Positions 43,965 through 57,197 of a stretch of DNA of 64,000 bases are shown piece after piece. A program made the position numbers and the translations under genes. The stretch covers positions 83,005,599 through 83,069,598 of the forward strand of contig NC_073306.1 in assembly GCF_027595985.1 (NCBI RefSeq). The letters run 5' to 3'. The DNA is from Sorex araneus (lineage: Eukaryota; Chordata; Mammalia; Eulipotyphla; Soricidae). The notes beneath the pieces were generated by a model. The model ran no database searches. It saw only the letters and a program-made list of their open reading frames with translations, and was not told where the DNA came from. Positions within the stretch are counted from its first letter, which is position 1. Each line of letters opens with the position of its first letter.

Positions 43965-43995
43965 ATGCTACTATGGGTGTCCTTGCTGACCCTAG
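43965..43995 (+). CDS. FCRL4: FCRL4 exon 1 coding part: signal peptide start
   Basis: ATG at 43965 gives [10 protein letters not shown] and then a perfect donor (G|GTAAGT), phase 1. Human FCRL4 begins MLLWASLLAF. An upstream in-frame ATG at 43932 would add 11 residues that are not hydrophobic and have no family counterpart, so the MLLW start is preferred. The 5' UTR lies immediately upstream; its start is not defined. Confidence 0.88.
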
Positions 43996-46900
43996 GTAAG
44001 TACGGGAGCCTTTGCTCTAGAACCCTGAAATTACTCAAGCCAAAGGTGTTTTTATGTGGGCTGCTGGACAAATACACATCATTTTCATGTACTAACAGTA
44101 GAAAAATTAGCACAGAGGGAAAAATGTTATTTAAAGTCATGGTGGGAGGGGATGATTTGTAAACATATATTCTTCATTTGCTTTTTAACAGCCTAGGGAA
44201 AGTTCTTCCCCAACACTCCCCTGCCCCCCAATGCCCCAACCTGGCCCCACAATGGACTTGTTCTTTCAAGTCAAAAAATGCAGTTAGATTCAATTAACTC
44301 TCTTATTGCACATCATGAAGACCTGAAGTAAAATACAAACTGGTCCTTTGCAAAATGACCAGGTCCAAATTGTGAGCTGATGTAGAAATGATCTGCTGAA
44401 ATAGTTATTTCACTGTATTCTAAGATCCAAACTGCTTTGATTTTTTTCAAGAGGCATTTGAAGGGAAGAAATAAGTTTTGCTTTCCCCCCACCCCACTGT
44501 TTCTCTGCTACTTGTCAATATTTATCCAAATTGGGCATCATTTCCCAATACCTCATGACAGGGAAGTAAAGACCAGTGAGTTATTTTTAGACTAAGTATT
44601 AATAACACTTGTCTAGTTTCCATTTGTCTCCTGTGGCATATCAAATTTAGTAAATCTTGAGTGAATGGCTCTGTTGGGAAGAGCACAGTGTTGGGCATTC
44701 CAGAGGAGACAGGGACAGAAGGCATTGGTTCTGCCTTCAAAGAGCAGAAAAGCAAAGCACAAATGCAAGAAAAGTTGACTTGATGATACAACAAACCTAC
44801 TTCAGGGGCCGGAGAGATAGCACAGCCGGTAGGGCGTTTGCCTTGCATGCGGCTGACCTGGATTCGATTCCCAACATCCCATATGGTCCCCCAAGCACTG
44901 CCAGGAGTAATTCCTGAGTGCAAAACCAGGAGTAACCCCTGAGCATCGCTGGGTGTGACCCAAAAAGCAAAAAAAAAAAGAAAGAAAGAAAGAAAGAAAG
45001 AAACCTACTTCACAATGGGTTGTAGAACAATGTGTGATGATACTAATTAATACATGCTGAATACTGTGTAAGATCACTGTCACTGTCACTGTCATCCCAT
45101 TGCTCATCGATTTGCTCAAGCGGGCACCAGTAACATCTCCATTGTGAGACTTGTTGATACTGTTTTTGGCATATCGTGCGGGTGAGATACTCTCGATAAG
45201 CTTGCCGGGATCTCCGAGAGGGGTGGAGGAATTGAACCTGGGTCAGCTTTGTGCAAGACAAACGCCCTACCCGCTGTGCTATCACTCCAGCCCCTACTGT
45301 GTAAGATACTCTTATAAAAATATATCATGTATTAATTTATTTAAACTTTTAACAATAAAGGATTGTCACTGTTGTAAATCCCATTTTACAGATAAGGAAA
45401 CTAAGATACAGAGTTGATTTCTTGCCACAAGTTTTATTCAGTGCTACAGTGGCAGAATCAGAATTCAAAGCCACAAATGTTAAAGATATACTTGTAATTG
45501 CCTCATTCTGCATATTCAGTGATGAGTCATAAAATGAAAATTGTGTTTGTTTATTTGTTTTATGAGGGACATACCAAGAAGAGCTCAGTGTGGCTCTGGT
45601 TGGGGCCAACCAACCTTTCCCTAATTCTGGGGATCAGGTGGTACAAAGGATCAAAACCTCTTGCTTTACACATGTTAGGTATTTGTTTTACCAGTTGAGC
45701 TATCCACCCTGCTCGTGTGGTAAATGTTTGAGTATAGAGAAAAGGGAAGAGACTAAACAAGGATGCTTCAACCTAGAAGCATGCAAAAGACTACCTGAAT
45801 GAGCTAGGATTTCATCTGAACCTTAATGCCTGGATGCGACTTTACTGAAAAAAGAGAATTAAGTATTTTTGGTGTAAAGAGACCAAACTCAAATCCCAGC
45901 ATTGTAACATTGCATTTTTTAAATTTGCAGTAGGGACCAGGAAGAGAGCACAGACTTGGGGCACATGCGTAACAGGCATAAGATAGGGATTCGATTTCTG
46001 TCACTACCTGGTGTTCAGAGCACAACTGGGTGCATCCCTAGGAGTCTCAAAGGACCACCTGGGCTGGCACCACAGAGCCCACAAAACATTACAACCTTAG
46101 GCCCTGGCAATAAGTTGTCAGTGTGATTGACAAGAAATTACCCCCGTACCCTCCAAGAGCACTGCTTGAGCTCCCAACCTCAGGGGAAAAAATTGAAGCA
46201 AAAACCATTATCAGAGAATTAATTATTTAATTAATTAAAAGACTGGGTACAGAAAAATAGTGGATAGAGTGCTTCCATTGCATTCTATCAACCTGGTTCA
46301 ATCTGTGGCATCCCATTCAGTTCCCTGAGCTCTGCCTGGGGTGATCTCTGAGCACAAATCCAGAATAACTCTGGGGCTGGAGCAATAGCACAGTGGGTAG
46401 AGCATTTGCCTTGCATGCGGCCGACCCGAGTTTGATTCCTAGCATCCCATATGGTCCCCTGAGCACCGCCAGGAGTGATTCCTGAGTGCAGAGCCAGGAG
46501 TAACCCCTGTGCATTGCCGGGTGTGACCCAAAAAGCAAAAAAAAAAAAAAAAAACAAAAAAACAAAAAAAAAATCTAGAATAACTCTGAGCATTGCCAGC
46601 TGTGCCCCATCCCAATAAATAAATATATATATATTTTTTCTTGTTGGATCATACCCAGTGATGCTCAGGGGTTACTCCTGGCTCTGCACTCAGGTAGCAT
46701 TACTCCTAGCGGTGCTTAGGAGACCCTACGGGATGCCAGGGATTGAAGCCGGGTCAGCCGTATGCAAGGCAAACTCCGTACCTGCTGTACTATCACTCCA
46801 GCCCCTAAATAAATGTTTTAAATTAAGAATCTGGGGGTACTTTTCCAGTTCCAAGTTAACATATGACAAAACAAAGTCTTGGAGGTTTTGTACAGCTTGT

Positions 46901-49900
46901 CTATGGTCACATAGCTAAACGTTTTTTAAAACGTTATTTAAAACTCACCCACAGCCTGAACTTTTGGCCACAGTCTTAGCTTGCTTTTCCATGGTTGGGG
47001 AAATGGGACGTGTTTCTCTTCCTAACTGGAAGTCAAACGTGAGTGGGGCATTATCAGGGTGGGATGGGTCAGGAGTCCTCGCCTCATGCTGACGCCTGGT
47101 TCTCCACTCTCTTGCAGCTGCACTCTGCGAACATTTTGGTAAGTCTCTCCTTCCTTTTTGCTTTTTTTGCTATCTTCTTCTCACATAAGAAATGGTCTTG
47201 TTTCTTCATCCCATTCCTGGGACGTCAAGCATGGGAAACTTCACTCAAATTGACTCTGACTGTAAGAGTTTGTAGACTCTCTTACGTCATACCTGCCATT
47301 GTTCTGAAAGTCCTTAGAGATACAAAAGTACCAAGCATGGAATTCAAGGGGGACTTTAGCCAACCTGACAGATGCATTGAATCCTAGGGAATGATAGACA
47401 TAAGCTCTTATCTTGGGAAAACTAGAGAGTTTGTTTCCTTCCCTATGTTTCTTAACTCCACCTTCAGAGAACACTCCCCTGCATAGTTTATGCCGAATAT
47501 CAGTCCAATTGCTTTGAGAGATATCTTTTTTTGTTCATAGTTCTAATCATCTGAGATCCCAGCCTACTGGTCAATCAAAAGCCCAAGCCTATTATTGGAC
47601 AACTGCCTGCAGGTGTTTGAAAATTGTTTCACAATTCTGCTTGAGTCTGTCCTGAGGGCTATAAGCTGTTACCCAAAGTCAGTCAGTCAAAGCTACTGAC
47701 TCTGGGTGTCCACTTGGACTGCTCTTTCTAGATTTGCATTGCCTTCCTTCAGTGCTGTAGGCCCAGGCCATTACCCACAAATCCCTGTCTAAATAGGATT
47801 GCATTTCATCAGGAGTTGTGTAAGGGCTTAGGGAAGGAAGCATAATACAGATTGTGCCTTACCTCGCTGCTAAACTCAGAGGGCCAGAGTTCAGTCCCTG
47901 ATAGGGTATCACGTCATCACTGTCATCACTGTCATCCCGTTGTTCATCAATTTGCTTGAGCAGGTGTCAGTAACATCTCCATTTGTCCCTGTCCCATGCT
48001 AATGTAGCCCAATGGCATCTGCTTGCTCCAGGAACATGAAGAGCTTAAGATTTTGGCAGCCTTAAGTGAAATGAGTCAGAAAGAGAGGGACAGACATAGA
48101 AGGACTGCACTCATTTGTGGAGTATAGAATAACATCACATGAGGCTGACACCCAAAGACAGTAGATACAAGGGCCAGGAGGATCGCCCCATAGCTGGAAG
48201 ACTGCTTCATGAGCAGAGGGGAGAAGGCAGATAGAATAGAGAAGGGATCACAAGAAAATGATGGCTGCAGGAACCAGTTGGGATGGGAGATGCATGCCAA
48301 AAGTAGATAATGGACCAAACATAATGACCTTTCAGTGTCTGTGTTACAGGCCATAATGCCCAAAAGTAGAGAGAGAGTATAGGGAATATTGTCTGCCTTA
48401 GAGGCAGGGGGAGGGTGGGAAAGGGGGGGTATACCCAGGATATTGGTGGTGGGGAATGTGCACTGGTGGAGGGATGGGTGTTTGATCATTGTGAGATTGT
48501 AACCCAAACATGAAAGCTTGTAACTATCTCACGGTGATTCAATAAAATTAAAAAAAAAAAAAGATTTTAGCAGTCCTTACTATTTTCGCACTCCTTACTA
48601 GTCCTTCCCAACGCTGCCGCATCAGGGGCTCTTTCAGGGTCAGGGGAATGAGGCCCGTTATTGTTACTGTTTTGGGCATATTGAATACGTCACAGGTAGC
48701 TTGCCAGGCTCTGCCATGTGGACGGGGTACTCTCAGTAGCTTGCCAGGTTGTCAGAGAGGAAAAACTGTGTCGCTCTGTTCCGAGAGCTTTGTTTTATAA
48801 TCTCTGGATCTTGGCCTCGGATGAGATTACATGGTACTAGGGGCAGTTTGTGGGTGTGACTAACTACTGGAAAATGGGGACCTGGGTGGAGGAGGCCCAG
48901 TCCTGATCCGAGCAGGCCTGGAGATCTCAACCCCAGGTCCCGCATACTTGGGTTCCTCTACCAGTTCCTTCATGTGTGAGGAGAGTGGCCTTGAGAATGA
49001 CTATAGCTGAGTTCTGGAGGTTTTCAGCTGCTGGGGTTCTGCTTGGGGCAGGGAGAGAGACTCAAGCCACCCCCCTCCGAGGGACCCCAGTGGAGACATC
49101 GGGGGCAGGAGATTCCCTATCAGGGTCAGAGTTGCCTTGCACGTGGCCAACCCTGATAGGGTGTTCCCCCCAAACTAGCAGGCCCTGCACCAACATAAAG
49201 ATCATTGCCAGCAGCGGCAGGGCAACTCTTTCCTCTACTCCCCAGCTCCCATTCCCTACTGCCAGCACCACTGCAGCGGCCCCTATACATTTAAAACAAT
49301 CCCTGTCTCCTCCTGAAGTCACCACCACACAGCAAAGAATTCTGCTGCATGAAAATTTTTACTTCACATAAAATACACCACCCTATAAAGTTCCCTTCCA
49401 GGAGGAAGCAAAATAGTCACACAAAAAAGTTTTTATTAAATGAGGAGAGATAAAGAGATGGAAATGCATATTCAAGAGAGAGCACGGGCTTGAGAGGACA
49501 AGAGTGCTGAAAGGATTTCTGGAGCTTTAACACAATTTCTCCAGATGGCTTTTCTCTGAAGTTTTGTAGACATAGAAATTAACAAGGGTGTCATCACAGG
49601 AAAGCCTTGCACTGTTGATGGTCTTCTCATAATCTTATCTCTTGCACTGTAGATCTCTCTCTGGGTGCAGTCTTGGATTTCTGCATCTGAGTAGTGCCTT
49701 AGTTGTGCTCTCTAAAGAGTTCATGATTTGCATGTCAAAGGGGTGTGGTCTTCATGCCTTTGGGCTACTTCAGGACTGGGCATTTTGTTTGTTTGTTTAT
49801 GAAAGTTTATTTATTTATTTAAGATCATGTAGCTTTTTAAAAATTGAATCACTATGAGATAGACCCTTTAAATTGAATCACTATGAGATAGACCCTTACA

Positions 49901-52900
49901 AAGCTGTTCATGATTAGATTTCAGCCATACAGTGTTCCAACATCCATCCCTCCACCATTGTACATTTTCCAGCGCTGGTGTCCCCACATTCCCTCCCATA
50001 AGCCCCATCTCCCACCTGCCAGCCAGCCTCTATGGCAGGCACTTTTCTCCTCTCCCTCTCTCTCTTTCTCTCTCTCTCCTCCCCCTCCTTTTGGGCATTG
50101 TGGTTTGCAAAAATAATACTGAAAGGTTATTAAGAATACCCCATTGTTCTGCGTGATCACTCCCAGACACTATTGTTATAATGGTCTCTTCTCTATCTTA
50201 CCTACCCTCCACTCCACATACACTGTGGTTGATTCCCACCATTGATCATAGTTCTCATAGGAGATCATAGTTTTCCTAGCCCCTGTTTTACCTGACCTAT
50301 GGATATTAGTCATCTACTATAATTTTTTATATACCACAAATGAATGCAGTTATTATATATCTGTCCCTCTCCTTCTGACTCATTTCACTCAGCATGATAC
50401 TCTCCATGTCCAACCATTTGTAGGCAAATGTCATGACTTCATCTCTCCTAACAGCTTCATAGTATTCCATTGTGTAGATATGCCATAGTTTCTTTATCCA
50501 TTCATTTGTTCTTGGGCACCAGGTTGTTTCCAGTTTCTGGATATGATGAATAGTGTTGTAATGAACATAGGTGTGCAAATGGTGCCTCTTCTGTGTGTTT
50601 TTAGGTCCCCAGAAGTGGTATTGCTGGGTCAAATGGGAGCTCAATTTCTAGTTTTTGAAGGACTGTCCATATTGTTTTCCAAAAAGGCCGAACCAGTCGG
50701 CATTCCCACCAACAATGAAAGAGAATCCCTTTCTCCCCACATCCATGCCAGCACTGGTTGCTCGTGCCAATCTCTGTGGTATGAGATGATATCTCATTGT
50801 TGTTTTGATCTTCATCTTTCTGATGATTAGTTATGAAGAACATTTTATTATGTGCCTTTTGACCATTTGAATTTCTTTTTTGAGAAAGTTTCTGTTCATT
50901 TCATTGCCCCATTTTTTGATAGGGTTGGATGGTTTATTTTTTTTCTTGTAGAGTTCAACCAGTGTCTTGTATATCCTTGATAGTAACCCCTTATTAGAGG
51001 GGTTTGGGCGAATAACTTTTCCTGTTCTGTAGGCTCTTTGTATCTTGGTCACTGTTTCTACTGAGGCACAGAAGTTTCTTAGTTTAAGGTAGTCTAATTT
51101 GTTTATCTTTACTTCTACTTGCATGGTCAGTGGCATTTAATCTTTGAAGATATTTTTAGCTTCAATATTGTGGAGAATTTTGTCGATCCTTTCTTCAATG
51201 TGCCTTATGGATTCTGGTCTGATGTTGAGATCTTTAATTTACTTTGATCTGACTTTTTTGCATGGTGTTAGAGGTCTGAGCGCTCCCACCCTTTTTTTTT
51301 TTTGCATATAGCTTTTCAGTTTTATCAGCACCACTTGTTAAAGATGTTTTCCTTGCTCCACTTCATATTTCTTGCTCCCTTATCAAAGATTAAATTGTTG
51401 CATATTTGAGGGCGTATGTCAGGATATTCAACCCTATTCCATTGGTCTGCAGGTCTGTCTTTATTCCAATACCATGTTATTTTAATTATTACTTCTTTGA
51501 AGTACAGTTTGAAGTTGGGGAGGTAATGCCTCCCATCGTTTCCCCCCCCAAGATTTACTTTAGCTATTCGTGGGGGTTTATTGTTCCGTATGAATTTCAG
51601 AGTGTTTGATCAAATTTTTTGAAAAAAACATAAAGGGTATCCTTATAAGGATCACATTGAATCTGTATAATGTTTTGGGGAATCTTGTCATTTTGACAAT
51701 GTTAATTCTCATTAACATTGCCATGAGTAAGGGATGTGTTTCCATGCCCTCATGTTCTCTTTTATTTCTTGAAGTAGCATTTAGTAGCTTTCTTTGTACA
51801 GGTCCCTCACCTCCTTAGTTAAGCTGATTCCAAGGTACTTGATTTTCTGAGGCATGATTGTGAATGGAATTGTTTTTTTCATATCACTTTCTTCTCTTTC
51901 ATTATTTGCATATAGGAAAGCCATGGGCTTTTGGGAATTGATTTTGTAGCCTGACACTTTACTATATAACTCTATTGTTTTTAGGAGCTTCAAAGTAAAG
52001 GCTTCAGGATTCTCTAAGTATAGTATCATATCATCTGCAAATAGTGAGAGTTTGATTTCTTCCTTTCCTCTCTGGCTGTCCTTAATATCTCCCTCATCCC
52101 ACCCCAATTGCTGTGGCAAGTGCTTTCAATACTATAATGAATAGAAGTAGCAAGAGTGGGCATCCTTGTTTTGTCCCGGATCTTGGAAAGACTTTTCATT
52201 TATTCCGCATTAATAATAATGCTGGGACCCTCCACCGAGATGTGATCCGGGGAGCCGCACATGTGTGGCCTCACCGCAGCTGCACAAGCATGATTCCAGA
52301 GGCCAGCTAAACTACTTTTGATACCGGCAGCTCCTTGCAAAATGTCTCCAGACTGAGAACTAAACCTCAGCCCCATGCCTGCCCAGGAGGGGGAAAGGTT
52401 TTTCTCTCTCACGCCTTTTCCTTGCGGGGGTGAGGGGAGAAGGGTGTGGCGACTGCCATATTATGAGTGAGGACCACAGGACCACAGACGAGAGTTACAA
52501 GCTTGCAATGATGCAATTTCTGGAAGAAATTTCCCTGGACTTAGTTGCTAAAATACAGAAATCCAAAACCTCATTTCTCTTCACATCAGGTCTGACTCTA
52601 GTGGGGAACTCCTAACAATAACAGTGAGTATTTTTTTTAATATTTAATGTAACCAAAGTAAAGAGAAAGTAAAGTGAAATTTATCAGTTACACAGGTGGA
52701 ATGGGGGGTTGGAGGGATGGGAGGTATACTGGGGTTTTTTTTGGCGGTGGAATATGTGCGCTGGTGAAGTGATGGTTGTGTTAGCATTGTATAACTGAGA
52801 CTTAAGCCTGAAAGCATTGTTATCTTCCACGTGGTGATTCAATTAAAAAAAAATTCAAATGAGAAGAATACCCACTCCTCTCCCTCTGACAAATTCTATA

Positions 52901-55900
52901 TAATTATTTTAAATTATTGATTTACAAATAGAAGCCAAAAGGTAAAAAAAATAACAATAATGCTGGGCCCTGGGCTTGTGGTAGATGATTTTTTGACTCA
53001 TCTTCATGCTCACTGATTCTGTCTTTGTCTGTTGTCATTCTACTGTTGAGAGCACACACTGAATTTTTTTTTTATTTCATCTACCATTTTCTATTAGTGA
53101 CACTTCTGTTTGTACTTTTCTTATTTCTGCTCTCATTTCTTCCGGTTGACTGTTCATTCCACTGTTTCTTTTATATCCTCCTGTATTTTATTAGGTGTCT
53201 ATCCCACTGTTTCTTTGAACTCATTGACCATCATCACCATTTCATCTCTGAATTCTTTATCAGAGAGATTGTATATGTGGGTACTCCATGTTGAGGCTTC
53301 AAGGCTCTTATCTTCATCTACTCCTTGCAGTGGGGACCTTCACTCTTTCCCCATGTTGCTGTAGTAGTATGGAGGTGGATCCAACAGTGTCCCCCTCTCA
53401 CTGCCATGGAAAACTCTGATGAGCTCCGTCAATGGTGGTCTCTTTCCCCTTCAAAGAATTACCTTCCTCTTTGGTACTCCTGTGTGACTTATGTGGGGCT
53501 TCTAGTGCAGCTTCAGGGAATGTGTTCTTTTAGATTAAGTTTGAACAGATTCTTGTGTTCATTGTTATTTTGGTGAGTTTGGGGAGTATTTTGATTGGAA
53601 TAGGTGGGTGTGAACTGTTGGCCTAATGTGGTTGGGGTAGCCAAGCTGCCCTCGTAAAAGTTAGGTAAAGGAGGTGAGATATGAGTCCAATGCACTATGA
53701 AAGAGAAGGTTGTTTTTGTTTTTTGTTTTTATCCTGAGGATCCATCTAGATGCCTTTGAAATGGTTCACAACAGCTTGCTCTAAAATATGCTCTTGTTAT
53801 TTCTGCATAGTAACAGAAGTTCTGCCTGCTTTAAAAGTTTTCATGTAACACTTGATCCTAAAATTATATGGAACAGGCCATCTCCTTTTAGCTTTTATTA
53901 TTTTCCCAAAGTACATTTACCAGGGGGCTGGAGCAATAGCACAGTGGGTAGGGTATTTGCCTTGCACACGGCCAACCTGGGTTCAATTCCTCTGTCCCTC
54001 TCAGAGAGCCCGACAAGCTACAGAGAGTATCCCGCCTGCACAGCAGAGTCTGGCAAGCTACCCATGGTGTATTCAATATGCCAAAAACAGTAACAACAAG
54101 TTTCACAATGGAGACATTACTGGTACTCATTCAAGCAAACTGAAAAACAACGGGACGACAGTGCTACAGTGCTACATTTACCAGGATACTCCTACTTATC
54201 TGCCTGCAACAGGAGTATTACCTTTACTTTTGGGTGTAACTAAATGATTTACCAGGCAATTCTTTCAGAAAAAAAAAAGAGTATTTTAAGTTTTGAACTT
54301 GAGTCTCTTGCCCCCGCGTCTGGCTGTCTTCACTGGGGCCCCTTGGAGAGGGTGGGTTGAGTCTCTCTCCTCACCCCGAGCAGAGCCCCGGCAGCCAAAG
54401 CCCTGTGGAGCCCAGCCACAGCCATACTCAAGGCCACTCTCCACATGCTTGGATGAGCCTCACGCATGAAGGAACTAACAGAGGAACCCAGGTGTGCGGG
54501 ACCAGGGCCTGAGATCTCCAAGCTTGCTCGGATTGGGACTGGGCCTCTTCTGCCCAGATCCCCCATTTTCTAGTAGCTAGGCGGTAACATCCACAAACTC
54601 CTCCCAGTGCCATATAATCCCATAAACAGCCAACATCCAGAGACTAGAAAAACCAATAAATTTTTTTAAAAAAACAAACAAACAAAAAAATACCACAACA
54701 AGCTCGCAGAAGCTAAGCAGCTGTGTGACCTCTTATAGCCTAGTTCTCCCTCTCAGAGAACCTGGCAAGCTATTGAGAGCTTCCTGCCCACACTGGAGAG
54801 CCTGGCAAGATCCCTGTGGTGTATTCATATGCCAAATACAGTAACAATGATGGGTCTCATTCTCCTGACCCTGAAAGAGCCTCTAATGCGGCACCATTGG
54901 GAAGGAGGAGTAAAGTTGAGGCTGCTAAAATCTCAGAGCCAGGATGAATGGAGAACTTACTGGGCCTGCTCGAGCAAATCGACAATCAATGGGATGATAG
55001 TGATAGTGATAGTGAACTTAATAAAAGCTAAATACACCTCAGCTCTAAAATGTGGATGAGGGCCAGAGCGATAATATAGCAGGAGGGCATTTGCCTTCTG
55101 TGCTGCTGACCCAGGTTCCATCCCCAGCATCTCATATGGTCCCCTGAGCACCACCAGGAAAAATTCCTGAGTTCACAGCCAGGAGCAATCCCTGGGCATT
55201 TTTTGGGTGCGACCCAAAAAGCAAAAGATATAATAAAATAAAATATGGGCGAGGAGCTAGAGTGATAGTACAGCTGGTAGAATCTTTGCCTTGCAGGATG
55301 CCAACCTGGGTTAGATTCAGGCATCCCATGATTCAGGCATCCCATGAGTCCTGCCAGGAGTAATCCCTGAGCTCAGAGCCAGAAGAAAGCCCTGAACACA
55401 GCTGGGTGTGGCCTCAAAGCAAAAAATAAAAATGTGGACAATACTCTTTTCTTGAGCATAAAGGTCCTCAGAAGGGAAGAAAAAAGCCACTTAAAATGGT
55501 ACTATACTTTAAAAAATTATATTAAATTTCACACAAAATTGAGATTTTTATTTTTAAAGTGTAAAACAACACAAGGAGAAGTGATATGCTTTATGCTCTA
55601 TCTTGCAGAATTAAAATCACCACAGGCAAATTATAGAACAAAACATAGACCTAATATTGACTTTTTAAACTGGGGAATCTGGGTGCAGTAAAAAAATAAA
55701 TAAATAAAAGTGAAATGTGGATTTCAGTCTAAGTGACTGTGCTTGGGGCAGAAATTGGAGAGATTTGTGAAAAAGGATTTTCAACTCCCTCCTTTCCACC
55801 TTTTCAATTCTCTTTTCTTATCTCACTCTAAATTAAAAAGGCCTTCCCCAACCTTATCTTCCCTTAATCTACTTCTAGCTTCAAAACTTTGGAATACCTT

Positions 55901-57150
55901 GCCCTGAACTGACTCGTGTTGAGGAGTGCGTGGACTAACTTTCAGAAACCAAGCAAGTGTTCTCCCTGTCACTGATTTCCCTTCAGTGCTTGACAGACCT
56001 TGCTCTCTTACACTGGTCGGAGTTTGTGAGATGGCCGAGTCCCCCAGAACTTTTACCTGCTTCGTGAGTTGGTGCCACCTCCTGCAATCTGAAATACCAT
56101 GTTGTCATTTATTTTCATTGTATGCCAGTGAAAGAACGGCCTGTTAAATCACTTGCCTTTCAGAAGATTGGATAGTAGCATTAAAGGAGGAAGATTTCCA
56201 ATAAAAAGATGGATATTTACAAGTGAATAATTTGGGTTGAATTACTTTGGTTGTGTCAGGGAAGATAAACTTTCCCTTTCTAGTCTAGGTTATAATGGGG
56301 ACTTACAAATTCTACTAATAGAACTCAGTAGAAAGAGAAAATCAGCTGCACTACCTAGTGAGCTGCATAGAAAAATGTGACTAGAGGAGGCAGTTGAAAT
56401 TTGGGGTTGATATACCATCTGAAGGGGAAATGGGAAGGAAGAAGGCACTGATAGTAAAGAACGAGACTTCTAAGTAAACAGGTCATTGGAAAATAAAAGC
56501 CACGATAGTTATTTGACATGTGTGTTTATTTCATTGTGGCATATATTTCAGGCTCTGGTGACGAGAGGCAATTTTCTGCTTGCTCGGAGGAACATCATTT
56601 TATAACTATTGAATTTTGGGGGGAAGCCCAGTTTTTAGGAGGTCAGCATAAAAGAACAAGCACTAACATGACTGACATGCCCACAGCAATCTGGTGAGAC
56701 TGTAAAACAGAAAAAAAAAAAAGCTTACACATTTATAGAGACAAGATATAACTGACTACAAACTTGTTTAGAGATTAAACCTTAACTAATCTTAAGAGAA
56801 CTTGAAGGTATATTGGTTATAATTACTTCATCCTAACTTTAATATTATTTAAAGAGAACATCCATGTTAGGTAATAATATTTTGTTTGTTTTACTTGTTT
56901 TAAATTTTTTAATTGCTAGAAGTTTTATAATTTAAATATTGATAACTATAATTTCCCATGTACATAATTGTAACACCACAGCCATTACCAGTGTACCTAC
57001 TTACCTGCCACTCGAACCCAAAGTCCCTCCCTTCCAATGCTGCACCCCACCCCCAGCACCAATCAATTCAGTTTTGTGGATCAGTTCTCTCATTGTGTTG
57101 CCTTTAGCCCTTTATTGCTACATTAGGTCCCACATATGAGAGAGAGAGAA

Positions 57151-57197
<47 letters not shown>

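Noticed and set aside
43932..44162. Upstream in-frame ATG at 43932 as the FCRL4 start
   Set aside because: It adds residues with no signal-peptide character and no family match; the ATG at 43965 gives the conserved MLLW start, and the frame past 43995 runs into the intron.
46288..46593. Recurrent minus-strand peptide of the '[20 protein letters not shown]' type, seen in over ten places
   Set aside because: It is the reverse complement of the type A SINE body; the frame is open by family history and copies carry random stops. No evidence of translation.
51781..52119. Reverse-transcriptase frame with FADD motif as a possible functional gene
   Set aside because: It is a 112-codon fragment of a disrupted L1 ORF2, with stops and deletions on both sides.
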